DNA from: Chloroflexi bacterium UBA2235
GTDB taxonomy: Bacteria; Chloroflexota; UBA11872; UBA12225
DNA length: 5,634 nt
Assembly (NCBI GenBank): GCA_002347925.1
Contig: DDYL01000043.1
Span: 957-6,590 of the forward strand
Reading direction: 5' to 3'
Under the pieces are notes generated by a model. The model saw only the letters and a list, made by a program, of their open reading frames with translations, was not told the DNA's origin and made no database searches. Positions 1-5,585 of the stretch are shown piece after piece. Every line of letters starts with the position of its first letter. Within the stretch, counting starts at the first letter, position 1. Both the position numbers and the translations under genes were made by a program.

Positions 1-426
1 GACATAGCGCTCACCATTGTCCGGGCAAAAGTGTGTGGTGATGCGACGGAGGTCCTCGGTGACACTGGTGAAACGGTTTCCCGAAGGATCGTAGAACCCG
101 CGTCGACGAACGTTCGCGGTCCGATCAATGTACGTGAATGGCTGCCCGGCGCGGATCGTGTCCCGGGCACTGCGGTCATATGCGCCGGTGTCCGGCCACG
201 GACCTTCACTTCCGTGCTTCCCGAAGTGGTCGGCAAGCGCACCGGGCGCCCAAGTGGCATCACGCGCAATCCGCGCGACATCAACGAAAGTCCCTTGGGG
301 GGCTATCGCGGTCGGACTTCCAACGACAGCAGCTGCCGTAGTCCCGGGATCCGCGACTGAACAGGCTCCGACAAGCCACGCAAGCCCCAGGGCGAACAGG
401 CACCGCAATAGTGACACCGGAAACAT
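1..426 (-). CDS. Lipoprotein with possible toxin-type (BECR-fold-like) nuclease C-terminus; 3' end outside window
   Basis: The frame is open from an ATG at 426 to the left edge (142 codons, no stop), so the gene is partial. Residues 1-22 form a lipoprotein signal peptide: a hydrophobic core from about residue 5 to 20, then lipobox V-G-A-C with the lipidated Cys at 22. The mature protein should therefore be exported and membrane-anchored. A low-complexity Ala/Thr/Pro/Ser linker (about 23-45) follows. Residues 64-142 contain LADHFGKHGSE (64-74) and a predicted beta-rich GFYDPSGNRFTSV (110-122) followed by a TTHF segment (130-133). To my recollection this pattern (an H-F-x-K-H-G opening, then a YDPxxNxF strand, a turn, and a T-x-F strand) occurs in small Barnase/EndoU/Colicin-E5/RelE-like (BECR) nuclease domains of polymorphic toxins. 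That assignment is inference. Few residues should be missing if it is right. No Shine-Dalgarno is seen. A TACGCT box lies 10 bases upstream (437-442, minus strand). An unrelated secreted protein remains possible. Confidence 0.75.
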   Translation of the reverse strand, partial: MFPVSLLRCLFALGLAWLVGACSVADPGTTAAAVVGSPTAIAPQGTFVDVARIARDATWAPGALADHFGKHGSEGPWPDTGAYDRSARDTIRAGQPFTYIDRTANVRRRGFYDPSGNRFTSVTEDLRRITTHFCPDNGERYV

Positions 427-436
427 TGACGACAGA

Positions 437-442
437 AGCGTA
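437..442 (-). promoter_or_regulatory. Possible -10 box for the lipoprotein gene
   Basis: TACGCT on the minus strand matches the TANNNT -10 pattern, with 10 bases between it and the ATG at 426. Transcription would begin about 3 to 4 bases before the start codon, which would explain the absence of a Shine-Dalgarno. No clear -35 is visible. TANNNT is a short motif and may occur by chance. Confidence 0.25.
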
Positions 443-453
443 ACGCGGTGCGC

Positions 454-459
454 TACGGT
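454..459 (+). promoter_or_regulatory. Possible -10 box for a leaderless MFS transporter mRNA
   Basis: TACGGT fits TANNNT and ends 6 bases before the ATG at 466, so the transcription start could coincide with the A of the start codon. No Shine-Dalgarno precedes that ATG, which agrees with leaderless translation. A TTGACG at 426-431 is the only -35-like match, but the 22-base spacer is too long, so it is probably not used. The whole divergent control region is only 39 bases (427-465). Confidence 0.35.
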
Positions 460-465
460 ACGCGG

Positions 466-1779
466 ATGTCGGAACTGACCTCGCCAACCGCCGCGGATGC
501 GGTCGGATGGCCTCCCGCGGGACGGGGCTTCCGATCCCGCGCAGGATGGCACCTCGCCAGTGTGGCGTCGATGCATGCGGTCAGCGATGCCCTGTTCGCG
601 GGCGTCTACCCTCTCCTGCCCCTCATCGCCAGCGACTTGCACCTGAGTTACGGACAGGTTGGTGCGGTCAAGGCAATCCTTGGAGGGGCCTCAGCCCTGT
701 TGCAAGTCCCGGCCGGGATGCTCGCCGAAACCGTCGGGGAACACCTTCTGCTGGCCGCAGGCACTGGCGCCGTTGGCCTGGGCTTGATCGCCATGGCAGC
801 CACTGCAACCTTCATCCCGCTCCTCATCTGGACCGCTCTGGCAGGTATCGGCGGAAATACGCAGCATCCTGTGGCAAACGCCCTGGTTTCGCGCCTGTTC
901 AGCGATGCGAGGCGGCCCCAGGCGATTGGCACCCTGAACTTTGCTGGGGACATCGGAAAGATTGCGGCCCCGTTCATCGGCGGACTGGGTGCCTACTACT
1001 ACGGTTGGCGCGGGGGAGTGATCGCCCTGGGGATCACCGGTCTTGTGTTCGCGGTCGTCTATGCATTGGCGGTGCCCGTGACGCGAGGATCGGTGGCACA
1101 GGCCATGCGAGACCGGTTCGCTGCGTCGACACCGGGTGCCGTGACACGCCATACCCTTTCGATCTGGCACCGGGATTCTTGGAGGGTCCGGGCGTGGGGG
1201 ATCCGGAACCCGGGTGCGTACGGCGCCTTGACGGCAACAGGCATGCTTGATGCAGCTGCCCGGGGAGCGGCTCTGGCGCTACTCCCGTTCGTCTTCGACC
1301 GCGCGTCCCTCACACCGGCGGAAACCAGTGTTGCCTTCGCCGTCCTCTTTGGCGCCGGTGCGGCGGGCAAGTTCCTGTGCGGTCCGTTGGCGACGCGGGC
1401 CGGGCCAACGGTGACGATCATGGTGACCGAGATCGTGACGGCGTCGGGCCTGATCCTCATCCCCTTCGCGCCAAAAGCCGCGATCCTGTGGGCAATCCTG
1501 CCGTTCGGGTTCTCCCTCAACGGCACGTCGTCGGTTCTCTACGGACTTGTGGCTCCGTTTGTTGACCCGGATCAGCGGGGTCGCGCGTATGGCCTTTTCT
1601 ACACCAGCACCCTGCTCGCAACCGCGTCCGCTCCCGTCATCTACGGCGCCATTGCCGATATCGTGGGGTTGACCGGTTCATTCGCGGTCCTCGGCATGAT
1701 CACTCTGGCGATCGTTCCGCTAGCGCATCGGTGGCGCCGAGCCTTCGACGGCGCAGACCACCAAGCGGTCAACACATAG
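466..1779 (+). CDS. MFS transporter, fosmidomycin-resistance (Fsr)-like
   Basis: This 437-residue integral membrane protein has about 12 predicted helices in two halves, the usual size for the major facilitator superfamily. It is expected to be a secondary transporter in the inner membrane, most likely a proton-coupled exporter of a small molecule. The first helix starts near residue 30 after a charged N-terminus. The loop after helix 2 has the degenerate motif-A region GMLAETVGEH (84-93), lacking the usual basic residues. A GIGGNTQHP segment (127-135) and a NFAGDIGKIAAP segment (159-170) resemble the G-x-G-x-x-x-x-H-P and G-N-x-G features of Fsr-type drug exporters. The central loop (about 215-250) is polar and the C-terminal tail is short and charged. 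The ATG at 466 is preferred over the in-frame GTG at 448 because a TANNNT box lies at leaderless distance. The gene is divergent from the lipoprotein and convergent with the TauE-like gene. MFS membership is firm. The substrate is unknown. Confidence 0.93.
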   Translation: MSELTSPTAADAVGWPPAGRGFRSRAGWHLASVASMHAVSDALFAGVYPLLPLIASDLHLSYGQVGAVKAILGGASALLQVPAGMLAETVGEHLLLAAGTGAVGLGLIAMAATATFIPLLIWTALAGIGGNTQHPVANALVSRLFSDARRPQAIGTLNFAGDIGKIAAPFIGGLGAYYYGWRGGVIALGITGLVFAVVYALAVPVTRGSVAQAMRDRFAASTPGAVTRHTLSIWHRDSWRVRAWGIRNPGAYGALTATGMLDAAARGAALALLPFVFDRASLTPAETSVAFAVLFGAGAAGKFLCGPLATRAGPTVTIMVTEIVTASGLILIPFAPKAAILWAILPFGFSLNGTSSVLYGLVAPFVDPDQRGRAYGLFYTSTLLATASAPVIYGAIADIVGLTGSFAVLGMITLAIVPLAHRWRRAFDGADHQAVNT

Positions 1780-1795
1780 GGAGACGAACGGGTTT

Positions 1796-1811
1796 CCCTC
1801 GGGCGCAAGGG
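1796..1811. terminator. Weak hairpin between convergent genes
   Basis: The 33-base gap between the convergent stop codons holds CCCT (1796-1799) and AGGG (1808-1811), which can pair around an 8-base loop. There is also an outer GAAC/GTTC pair (1786-1789 with 1811-1814) that competes for the 3' end. No T-run follows on either strand, so intrinsic termination here is doubtful. Confidence 0.15.
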
Positions 1812-1812
1812 T

Positions 1813-2613
1813 TCACGACGTGATGGTGGCGACAAGCGCCGTCCCGTTCCGCGCAAGCGTGTAGACCGCGAGCGAGAAGACCAGTCCGGCGAAAGCCCGA
1901 CGGAGGTGGCGTTCAGGCACGCGTCCCGACAAATGGCCACCGGCGACGACCCCAACGATGCCCGATCCCCCAAGCAACGCCACCAGAAGCCAATCGATGC
2001 CACCGAGGCCAGTATGGGCGGCGAGCCCCCAGATGGAGTTCAGGGTGATCGCCATCATCGACGTTCCCGCAGCCATGCGCATCGGCACGCCGAGCACGGT
2101 CACCAGGGCCGGCACAAGCAAGAACCCTCCCCCAACACCAAAGAGCCCGGTAAGCGTTCCGACGCAGAGGCCGACGACCACCACCTTGAGAATAAACACG
2201 GGCGTAAAGATCAATGGTGCAGGTTTCGCCGACTCGGGTCCGGTTCCGCCACGGAACATGCTGGTTGCTGACGCAAGCATGATCAGACCGAACAGGCCGA
2301 GGACCACGACTTCGGGGGTCCGGTGGTTCAACCATGCCCCGGCAAATGTGCCAAGGATGCCTCCAACGCCAAGAACCACGCTCACTCTCGGAAGTGCACG
2401 GCGCACCCGCCACGCCTGCAACGCCCCGACCGAGGCATTCAGGCAGGTCACCGCGATGCTCGTTCCAGTGGCGACAGGCACCGGAGCGCCGAGCACGTAG
2501 ACGAGGACCGGCAGGGTCAGGATTGCGCCACCTGCGCCAAGTGTTCCCTGAACGATGCCGATCATCCCGCCGAGTGAGACCGCAATCACGGCCATCCAGA
2601 GATCAGGAAACAT
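1813..2613 (-). CDS. TauE/SafE-family (DUF81) membrane permease
   Basis: This 266-residue inner-membrane protein has about eight hydrophobic segments and the internal duplication typical of the TauE/SafE family. The first half carries GTLGAGGAILTLPVLV (23-38) followed by ATGTSIAVT (48-56). The second half repeats this as GLFGVGGGFLLVPALV (156-171) and AAGTSMMAIT (181-190). Characterised members move sulfite, sulfoacetate, taurine-derived or other small organic or sulfur anions, usually as exporters. The substrate here cannot be deduced because no sulfur-metabolism gene is adjacent. The length is normal for the family. The ATG at 2613 has no convincing Shine-Dalgarno. An ATG at 2595 (residue 7) is an alternative and lies just before the first helix. 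The gene ends 33 bases from the convergent MFS stop. Its upstream neighbour on the same strand ends 141 bases away, so co-transcription is possible but not close-coupled. Confidence 0.93.
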   Translation of the reverse strand: MFPDLWMAVIAVSLGGMIGIVQGTLGAGGAILTLPVLVYVLGAPVPVATGTSIAVTCLNASVGALQAWRVRRALPRVSVVLGVGGILGTFAGAWLNHRTPEVVVLGLFGLIMLASATSMFRGGTGPESAKPAPLIFTPVFILKVVVVGLCVGTLTGLFGVGGGFLLVPALVTVLGVPMRMAAGTSMMAITLNSIWGLAAHTGLGGIDWLLVALLGGSGIVGVVAGGHLSGRVPERHLRRAFAGLVFSLAVYTLARNGTALVATITS

Positions 2614-2641
2614 CGTGTTGGGGTTTCGTCAAACTGGCAGC

Positions 2642-2672
2642 GCCATCACGGCCGCGATTCGTGATTGATGGC
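2642..2672. repeat. Imperfect inverted repeat upstream of the TauE-like gene
   Basis: GCCATCA (2642-2648) and TGATGGC (2666-2672) are perfect inverted copies separated by 17 bases. A second, overlapping pair ATCACG (2645-2650) and CGTGAT (2660-2665) can form instead. The dyad lies 29 to 59 bases before the ATG at 2613 on the minus strand, a position suited to an operator or a 5' leader hairpin. No T-run follows, so it does not look like a terminator of the upstream gene. It could be chance. Confidence 0.25.
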
Positions 2673-2697
2673 CCTGGTCGCTATTTCGGATCGACAT

Positions 2698-2740
2698 GGC
2701 GCGCCAGGCACGAGGCCAACAAAAGCGGGCGGGGCGCGCC
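2698..2740. repeat. Two copies of the palindrome GGCGCGCC
   Basis: The 8-base palindrome GGCGCGCC occurs at 2698-2705 and again at 2733-2740, 35 bases apart, just downstream of the small membrane gene. The copies could pair with each other across a 27-base loop. A further pair CCTGGTC (2673-2679) and GACCAGG (2743-2749) lies outside them. A long-loop 3' hairpin for the leftward transcript is possible, but in GC-rich DNA this may be composition. Confidence 0.2.
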
Positions 2741-2754
2741 TTGACCAGGCGGTC

Positions 2755-2982
2755 CTAGCTGCCTTCGTTCGCGACACCAACGAACAGGAAAAGGCCGACG
2801 GTGATGGCCACCATCGTGGCGACCAATGTGGTGAAGATGGCATTGAGAACGACGTCGAGCGTCCGGCCGGCCTCCAACGCCGCGGTCATGACCCCAATCT
2901 CACCACTGACAAGCAGGTACCCGACATACGCGATGCCCAAGGCCCACGCAAAGATCACTGTCCGCCCAACGAGGATCATCAT
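2755..2982 (-). CDS. Small two-helix membrane protein, unknown function
   Basis: This is a 75-residue protein with two predicted membrane helices, about residues 4-26 (ILVGRTVIFAWALGIAYVGY) and 46-71, joined by a short loop containing EAGRTLD (37-43). Both ends are short and polar. The frame is open upstream to 3099, but the added 39 residues are Pro/Arg-rich and look like non-coding translation. The start at 2982 is chosen because AGGGGA lies about 10 bases upstream on the minus strand. A second ATG follows directly at 2979. I do not recognise the family. Small proteins of this kind are often poorly conserved. It is divergent from the SHOCT-like gene and upstream of the TauE-like gene on the same strand. 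The helices and ribosome binding site support a real gene, but its role is unknown. Confidence 0.7.
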   Translation of the reverse strand: MMILVGRTVIFAWALGIAYVGYLLVSGEIGVMTAALEAGRTLDVVLNAIFTTLVATMVAITVGLFLFVGVANEGS

Positions 2983-3129
2983 GGCACTCGTTCCCCTGAG
3001 GTCGCATGGTACCGGCGCGCACGCCCGCGGTGCGATGCGGGACGGCGGAGACGTAGACTCCGGCAGGTACCGCACGCCAATGTGCCGGGCCACGCGCATG
3101 TCAGGGCCCTGTCAGGGACGGACTGGAAC
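2983..3129. promoter_or_regulatory. Divergent control region with repeated motifs
   Basis: This 147-base region lies between two divergent membrane-protein genes. A TACCAT box on the minus strand (3007-3012) is placed to start a leader of about 18 bases for the small gene. GGTACC is followed by GCACGCC twice, at 3008-3025 (with a 5-base insertion) and 3066-3078. Close to the rightward gene, TGTCAGGG occurs at 3099-3106 and 3110-3117, spaced by 11 bases, about one helical turn. The first copy is part of the palindrome CAGGGCCCTG (3102-3111). These are candidate protein-binding sites. No classical -35 is evident. Confidence 0.35.
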
Positions 3130-3645
3130 ATGAAGAGGAAGGGTCGAACACGGCCGATGCGCCGGTTTCTGTGGCGTGCGGTTGCCGCGGTCATCCTTCT
3201 CGGTGTCCTCATTCCAGCGGTCGTCGGGCCAGTGATCGGGGTAGCGGCGGGCTTGGTTGCCCTCCCGTTTGTGGCCGTGATCGCCGCCCTTGCCTTGGTC
3301 GTCCTGTTGATCGGTTTGTCCATCGCCGGAGCGGTCGCAGCCGGAATCATCGGCCTGCCAGCTTGGCTCATCTGGCGGGCGTCGAGACCCAAAGACGAGA
3401 CGAGTGATGGGAAGCGCACTCCCGAACTCCCCGAGGACGGCCTGAAGCGTCGATACCTTGCCGGAACGCTGACGCACACGGAATACCGCGACGAGATGCT
3501 CACGATACTCAAGGGTCAGTTCTCGCGCGGCGAAATTGATGTCAATGAGTACGAGGCCGAGGTTGAGCACCTGATCCGCGCTTCGCAGAACGCCGACCGC
3601 CGCCGACCCCGGTCGCGGGCACTGCATCCCGATGGCGACCAGTAA
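3130..3645 (+). CDS. Membrane protein with two tandem SHOCT-like C-terminal motifs
   Basis: This 171-residue protein has a basic N-terminus (residues 1-16), then a strongly hydrophobic Gly/Ala/Val/Leu-rich stretch (17-83) that would form two or three membrane helices, then a charged linker (84-100). The C-terminus carries two similar copies of a short helical motif. One is LKRRYLAGTLTHTEY (105-119) and the other is LKGQFSRGEIDVNEYEAEV (127-145). Each has the L-x(5-6)-G-x-[LI]-x(3)-E-[YF] pattern of SHOCT/DUF1707-type domains, which are usually at protein ends and thought to mediate oligomerisation or membrane-associated interactions. The ATG at 3130 is chosen because AGGGACGG lies about 7 bases upstream. 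An ATG at 3157 is an alternative. The frame is open to 2665, but that extension overlaps the divergent gene and reads as non-coding. The last 104 bases overlap the convergent gene on the other strand. Confidence 0.8.
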   Translation: MKRKGRTRPMRRFLWRAVAAVILLGVLIPAVVGPVIGVAAGLVALPFVAVIAALALVVLLIGLSIAGAVAAGIIGLPAWLIWRASRPKDETSDGKRTPELPEDGLKRRYLAGTLTHTEYRDEMLTILKGQFSRGEIDVNEYEAEVEHLIRASQNADRRRPRSRALHPDGDQ

Positions 3646-4408
3646 GCGCAACCTTCCCGCTGGATGAACCGGCAAAAGCGAGCGCAGGGCTCACGGTTAC
3701 GCCATCATTCGTCGGAGCGGGGCTCTTCGCCGGAGCTGAACTTCCTCGGAGTGCGGGGAAGATCCACTCGGCAATCTTGGGAATTGCAATCATCGCAACG
3801 ACGGTGATGACTCCCACGGTCTTGTCGTTTTCGACGACGGCGGCAGCTGCGGTACTGGTCGCGAAGAGCACGCCGAACCAGATCAGGTCTCCTGCAAGAG
3901 CCGCCCCCCAGCCCAGCAGCCGAGGGACCGGCAACCCGGCAATGACCATGCCACCGTGGTAGATATCGAACCCGAAAGCGACGACCCCGATGCGGAACAG
4001 CGCCGGCCAGATTGGACCATTCCGGACATCATCGATGCGCGGAGGCTTCGCCCCGATCATCGCGATGCGGACGTACCAACGGCCGATAGTGCTGAGGAAG
4101 GCCACCCGCCCGCCGTATCGCTTGATGACCGCATAAAGAGGGTGCGTGATCATCGCTCCCATGATGTCGGTCAGGGCATAGAGGCCAAACGTCACGAACG
4201 GATTGATACCGGCGTGACGGGCAAGGATCAGTCCCGCCGGGATCCCAATGGCAGCCATCCATGGCGACCAGAAAAGCACGAACACCAGCGCCACCGGGCC
4301 GCCCGGAAACCGCTCGGCGGCGTCCATCAGCGTCCCCGCATCTGGCGACGTGGGAAAGAGGTCGAAGGGATTGATCGCCAGCGGGTTGAGGAGTGCCTGA
4401 AGGTCCAC
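3542..4408 (-). CDS. Multi-helix membrane protein of unrecognised family
   Basis: This 288-residue protein starts at a GTG (4408), with a weak GAAAG about 4 bases upstream. About five hydrophobic segments are visible, near residues 38-62, 70-95, 135-160, 165-190 and 197-220. They are joined by loops with HPLYAVIKRYGGR (89-101) and KPPRIDD (121-127). The arrangement of GIPAGLILARHAGI (55-68), an Arg/Gly-rich loop, then AGLPVPRLLGWGAALAGDLIW (157-177) is loosely reminiscent of DedA/VTT-type proteins, but I cannot assign it to that family. Residues 221-288 form a low-complexity Ser/Pro/Ala then Arg/Gly-rich basic tail. Codons 255-288 lie antisense to the end of the SHOCT-like gene, so the tail may be a run-on past a lost stop. 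The SDR gene is 131 bases upstream on the same strand, so the two may be co-transcribed. The membrane core is credible. The function is unknown. Confidence 0.78.
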   Translation of the reverse strand: MDLQALLNPLAINPFDLFPTSPDAGTLMDAAERFPGGPVALVFVLFWSPWMAAIGIPAGLILARHAGINPFVTFGLYALTDIMGAMITHPLYAVIKRYGGRVAFLSTIGRWYVRIAMIGAKPPRIDDVRNGPIWPALFRIGVVAFGFDIYHGGMVIAGLPVPRLLGWGAALAGDLIWFGVLFATSTAAAAVVENDKTVGVITVVAMIAIPKIAEWIFPALRGSSAPAKSPAPTNDGVTVSPALAFAGSSSGKVALTGRHRDAVPATGVGGGRRSAKRGSGAQPRPRTH

Positions 4409-4539
4409 GGTCTTTCAGTCTCTCACACCAACTTGGCAATATGGCAGGAGCGGACACACGGGGAGTGAGTGGGCAGCGCCAACCCGTCGGGCTTGTTCAA
4501 ATGACACGGGGTGCGTGCCTCCGGAGGGTTCCAGCACAC
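4409..4539. other. Gap between SDR and membrane gene: short palindromes, no clear terminator
   Basis: This 131-base gap holds a perfect 10-base palindrome CCTCCGGAGG (4518-4527) just after the SDR stop and a small CCCG-T-CGGG hairpin near 4483-4491. ACACGGGG is repeated near 4454 and 4504. No T-run follows the hairpins on the minus strand, so read-through from the SDR into the membrane gene is plausible. No open frame here looks coding. Confidence 0.3.
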
Positions 4540-5478
4540 CTAGGCGGAACCACCCTGCCCTGGCATGGACCGGCCGGCATCCACGTTCATCTCCGTCCCG
4601 GTTACCTGTGATGACTCGTCTGAGAGTAGGAAGACCGCAGCATAGGCGGAATCCTGCGGCGTTTGCGTCCGACCCAAGGGCTGGCGCCTCCCAGCTTCCT
4701 CGATCCACGCAAGGTCGTGACCATCTCTTGCCTGGACAGCGATCTCGTTCTCGCTGATGACCCAGCCGGGATTGAGGGCATTCGCCCTGATCCGGTCACG
4801 CGCCAGACCGCGGGAAAGGTTCCGCGTCATCACGAGCAAGCCACCCTTCGAGGTGGAGTAGGCAAACAGGTTGGACCAACCAGAGTAGGCATTGGTAGAG
4901 GTCACATTGATGATTGAGCCGCCACCGGCAGCACGCATCGCCGGAACCGCGGCCCGGCACATGAGGAACGGACCCCGAAGGTTGACCGCCATGATCTGGT
5001 CCCAGAGTTCCACCGTCGTCTCTTCGATGGTTGCGCGCGGGTAGATGCCGGCACAGTTGACCAGACCGGTGAGCGATCCGAATTCTGATACGGCCTGCGC
5101 CACGGCATTGGCAGCACTTGCCTCGTCTGCGACGTCGGTCTGCACGAAGCGTCCGCGACCACCCGCATCGTGTATGGCACGCGCGGTTGCCTCACCGCCG
5201 GGTACCGAGCGGTCAGCCACGATGACTGCCGCGCCCTCGTGCGCGCAGAGTTCGGCCACACCGCGTCCGATCCCCGCACCGGCGCCGGTGACGATGACCA
5301 CCTTGCCATCGAGGCGCCCCCGTGCCCACCCCACCCCGCCTGATCTATATGCTTCGCTTGGCCTCGCTTCGCTCCCCAACCCCTCGCTTCGCTCCCCGTC
5401 GCCACCACCATATATATGTTCGTTCCTCACAAAGCCCGCCGGTTTTATATGCTCCGATCCGGTCGATTGTGCAGTCAT
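4540..5478 (-). CDS. Short-chain dehydrogenase/reductase (classical SDR), with unusual N-terminal extension
   Basis: This is a cytoplasmic NAD(P)-dependent oxidoreductase of the classical SDR family with 312 residues from the ATG at 5478. The Rossmann fold begins at RLDGKVVIVTG (55-65). The nucleotide-binding TGAGAGIG is at 64-71. An Asp at 89 after the second strand (VIVADR) favours NAD over NADP. NCAG is at 141-144 and the structural Asn at 166. The catalytic Ser is 194, within VTSTNAYS, with Tyr207 and Lys211 in YSTSK. An LNPGWV segment follows, and the C-terminus has the usual VTGTEMNVDAG. The substrate is unknown. The ATG has an excellent GAGAGGGG Shine-Dalgarno 7 bases upstream, but residues about 8-48 are encoded by repetitive DNA and lack any SDR counterpart. 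A GTG at 5334 would give a normal 264-residue SDR but has a weak ribosome binding site. Enzyme class is firm and the start is uncertain. Confidence 0.93.
   Translation of the reverse strand: MTAQSTGSEHIKPAGFVRNEHIYGGGDGERSEGLGSEARPSEAYRSGGVGWARGRLDGKVVIVTGAGAGIGRGVAELCAHEGAAVIVADRSVPGGEATARAIHDAGGRGRFVQTDVADEASAANAVAQAVSEFGSLTGLVNCAGIYPRATIEETTVELWDQIMAVNLRGPFLMCRAAVPAMRAAGGGSIINVTSTNAYSGWSNLFAYSTSKGGLLVMTRNLSRGLARDRIRANALNPGWVISENEIAVQARDGHDLAWIEEAGRRQPLGRTQTPQDSAYAAVFLLSDESSQVTGTEMNVDAGRSMPGQGGSA
5335..5456. repeat. Composite repeat element inside the SDR 5' coding region
   Basis: A 22-base imperfect direct repeat (18 of 22 identical) occurs at 5335-5356 and 5435-5456, exactly 100 bases apart, with the cores TATATGCTTCG and TATATGCTCCG. 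A third related core, TATATGTTCG, lies at 5413-5422 within the palindrome CATATATATG (5409-5418). Between them, CCTCGCTTCGCTCCCC is repeated exactly at 5362-5377 and 5382-5397 (20-base period), with a partial third copy GCTTCGCTT at 5351-5359. The TATAT cores stand out as AT-rich islands in GC-rich DNA. This looks like a small non-autonomous or REP-like element, but no transposase or clear terminal inverted repeat is visible. Confidence 0.6.
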
Positions 5479-5485
5479 TCGCAAT

Positions 5486-5493
5486 CCCCTCTC
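5486..5493 (-). promoter_or_regulatory. Strong ribosome binding site deciding the long SDR start
   Basis: GAGAGGGG on the minus strand is followed by 7 bases and then the ATG at 5478. It is the best Shine-Dalgarno in the window and is the main argument that translation starts before the repetitive DNA rather than at the GTG at 5334. Confidence 0.6.
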
Positions 5494-5585
5494 AGGATCC
5501 GGCGCGCTCTCGACCCTGATCCGCGTCTTCAGCGGAGTCTCTGGGCATTGGCGGAAAGACCGGGCGCGCGTCTCGGATGGGCAAG

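Noticed and set aside
31..360. Open frame of 109 codons on the plus strand at the left end
   Set aside because: It is antisense to the lipoprotein gene, whose signal peptide and lipobox make the minus strand far more convincing.
507..1250. Open frame of 247 codons on the plus strand
   Set aside because: It lies wholly within the MFS gene in another frame and reads as an Arg/Gly/His-rich protein without domains, typical of a shadow frame in GC-rich DNA.
1913..2500. Open frames on both strands inside the TauE-like gene
   Set aside because: The TauE/SafE duplication is clear in the frame annotated. The other frames have no membrane pattern or motifs.
2983..3099. N-terminal extension of the small membrane protein to 3099
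   Set aside because: The added 39 residues are Pro/Arg-rich and the Shine-Dalgarno-like AGGGGA is placed for the start at 2982.
2665..3129. Upstream extension of the SHOCT-like gene (155 codons)
   Set aside because: It would overlap the divergent small membrane gene and encodes a Gly/Asp/His/Arg-rich sequence with no domain. A ribosome binding site supports the start at 3130.
3956..4468. 170-codon open frame on the plus strand
   Set aside because: It is antisense to the multi-helix membrane gene and gives a His/Arg/Asp-rich sequence of shadow character.
5351..5397. Possible CRISPR-like repeats
   Set aside because: The repeat copies are 16 bases with only 4 bases between them, so there are no spacers. 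This is a simple tandem repeat.
4902..5411. 169-codon open frame on the minus strand
   Set aside because: It is a different frame of the SDR gene. All SDR motifs lie in the annotated frame.
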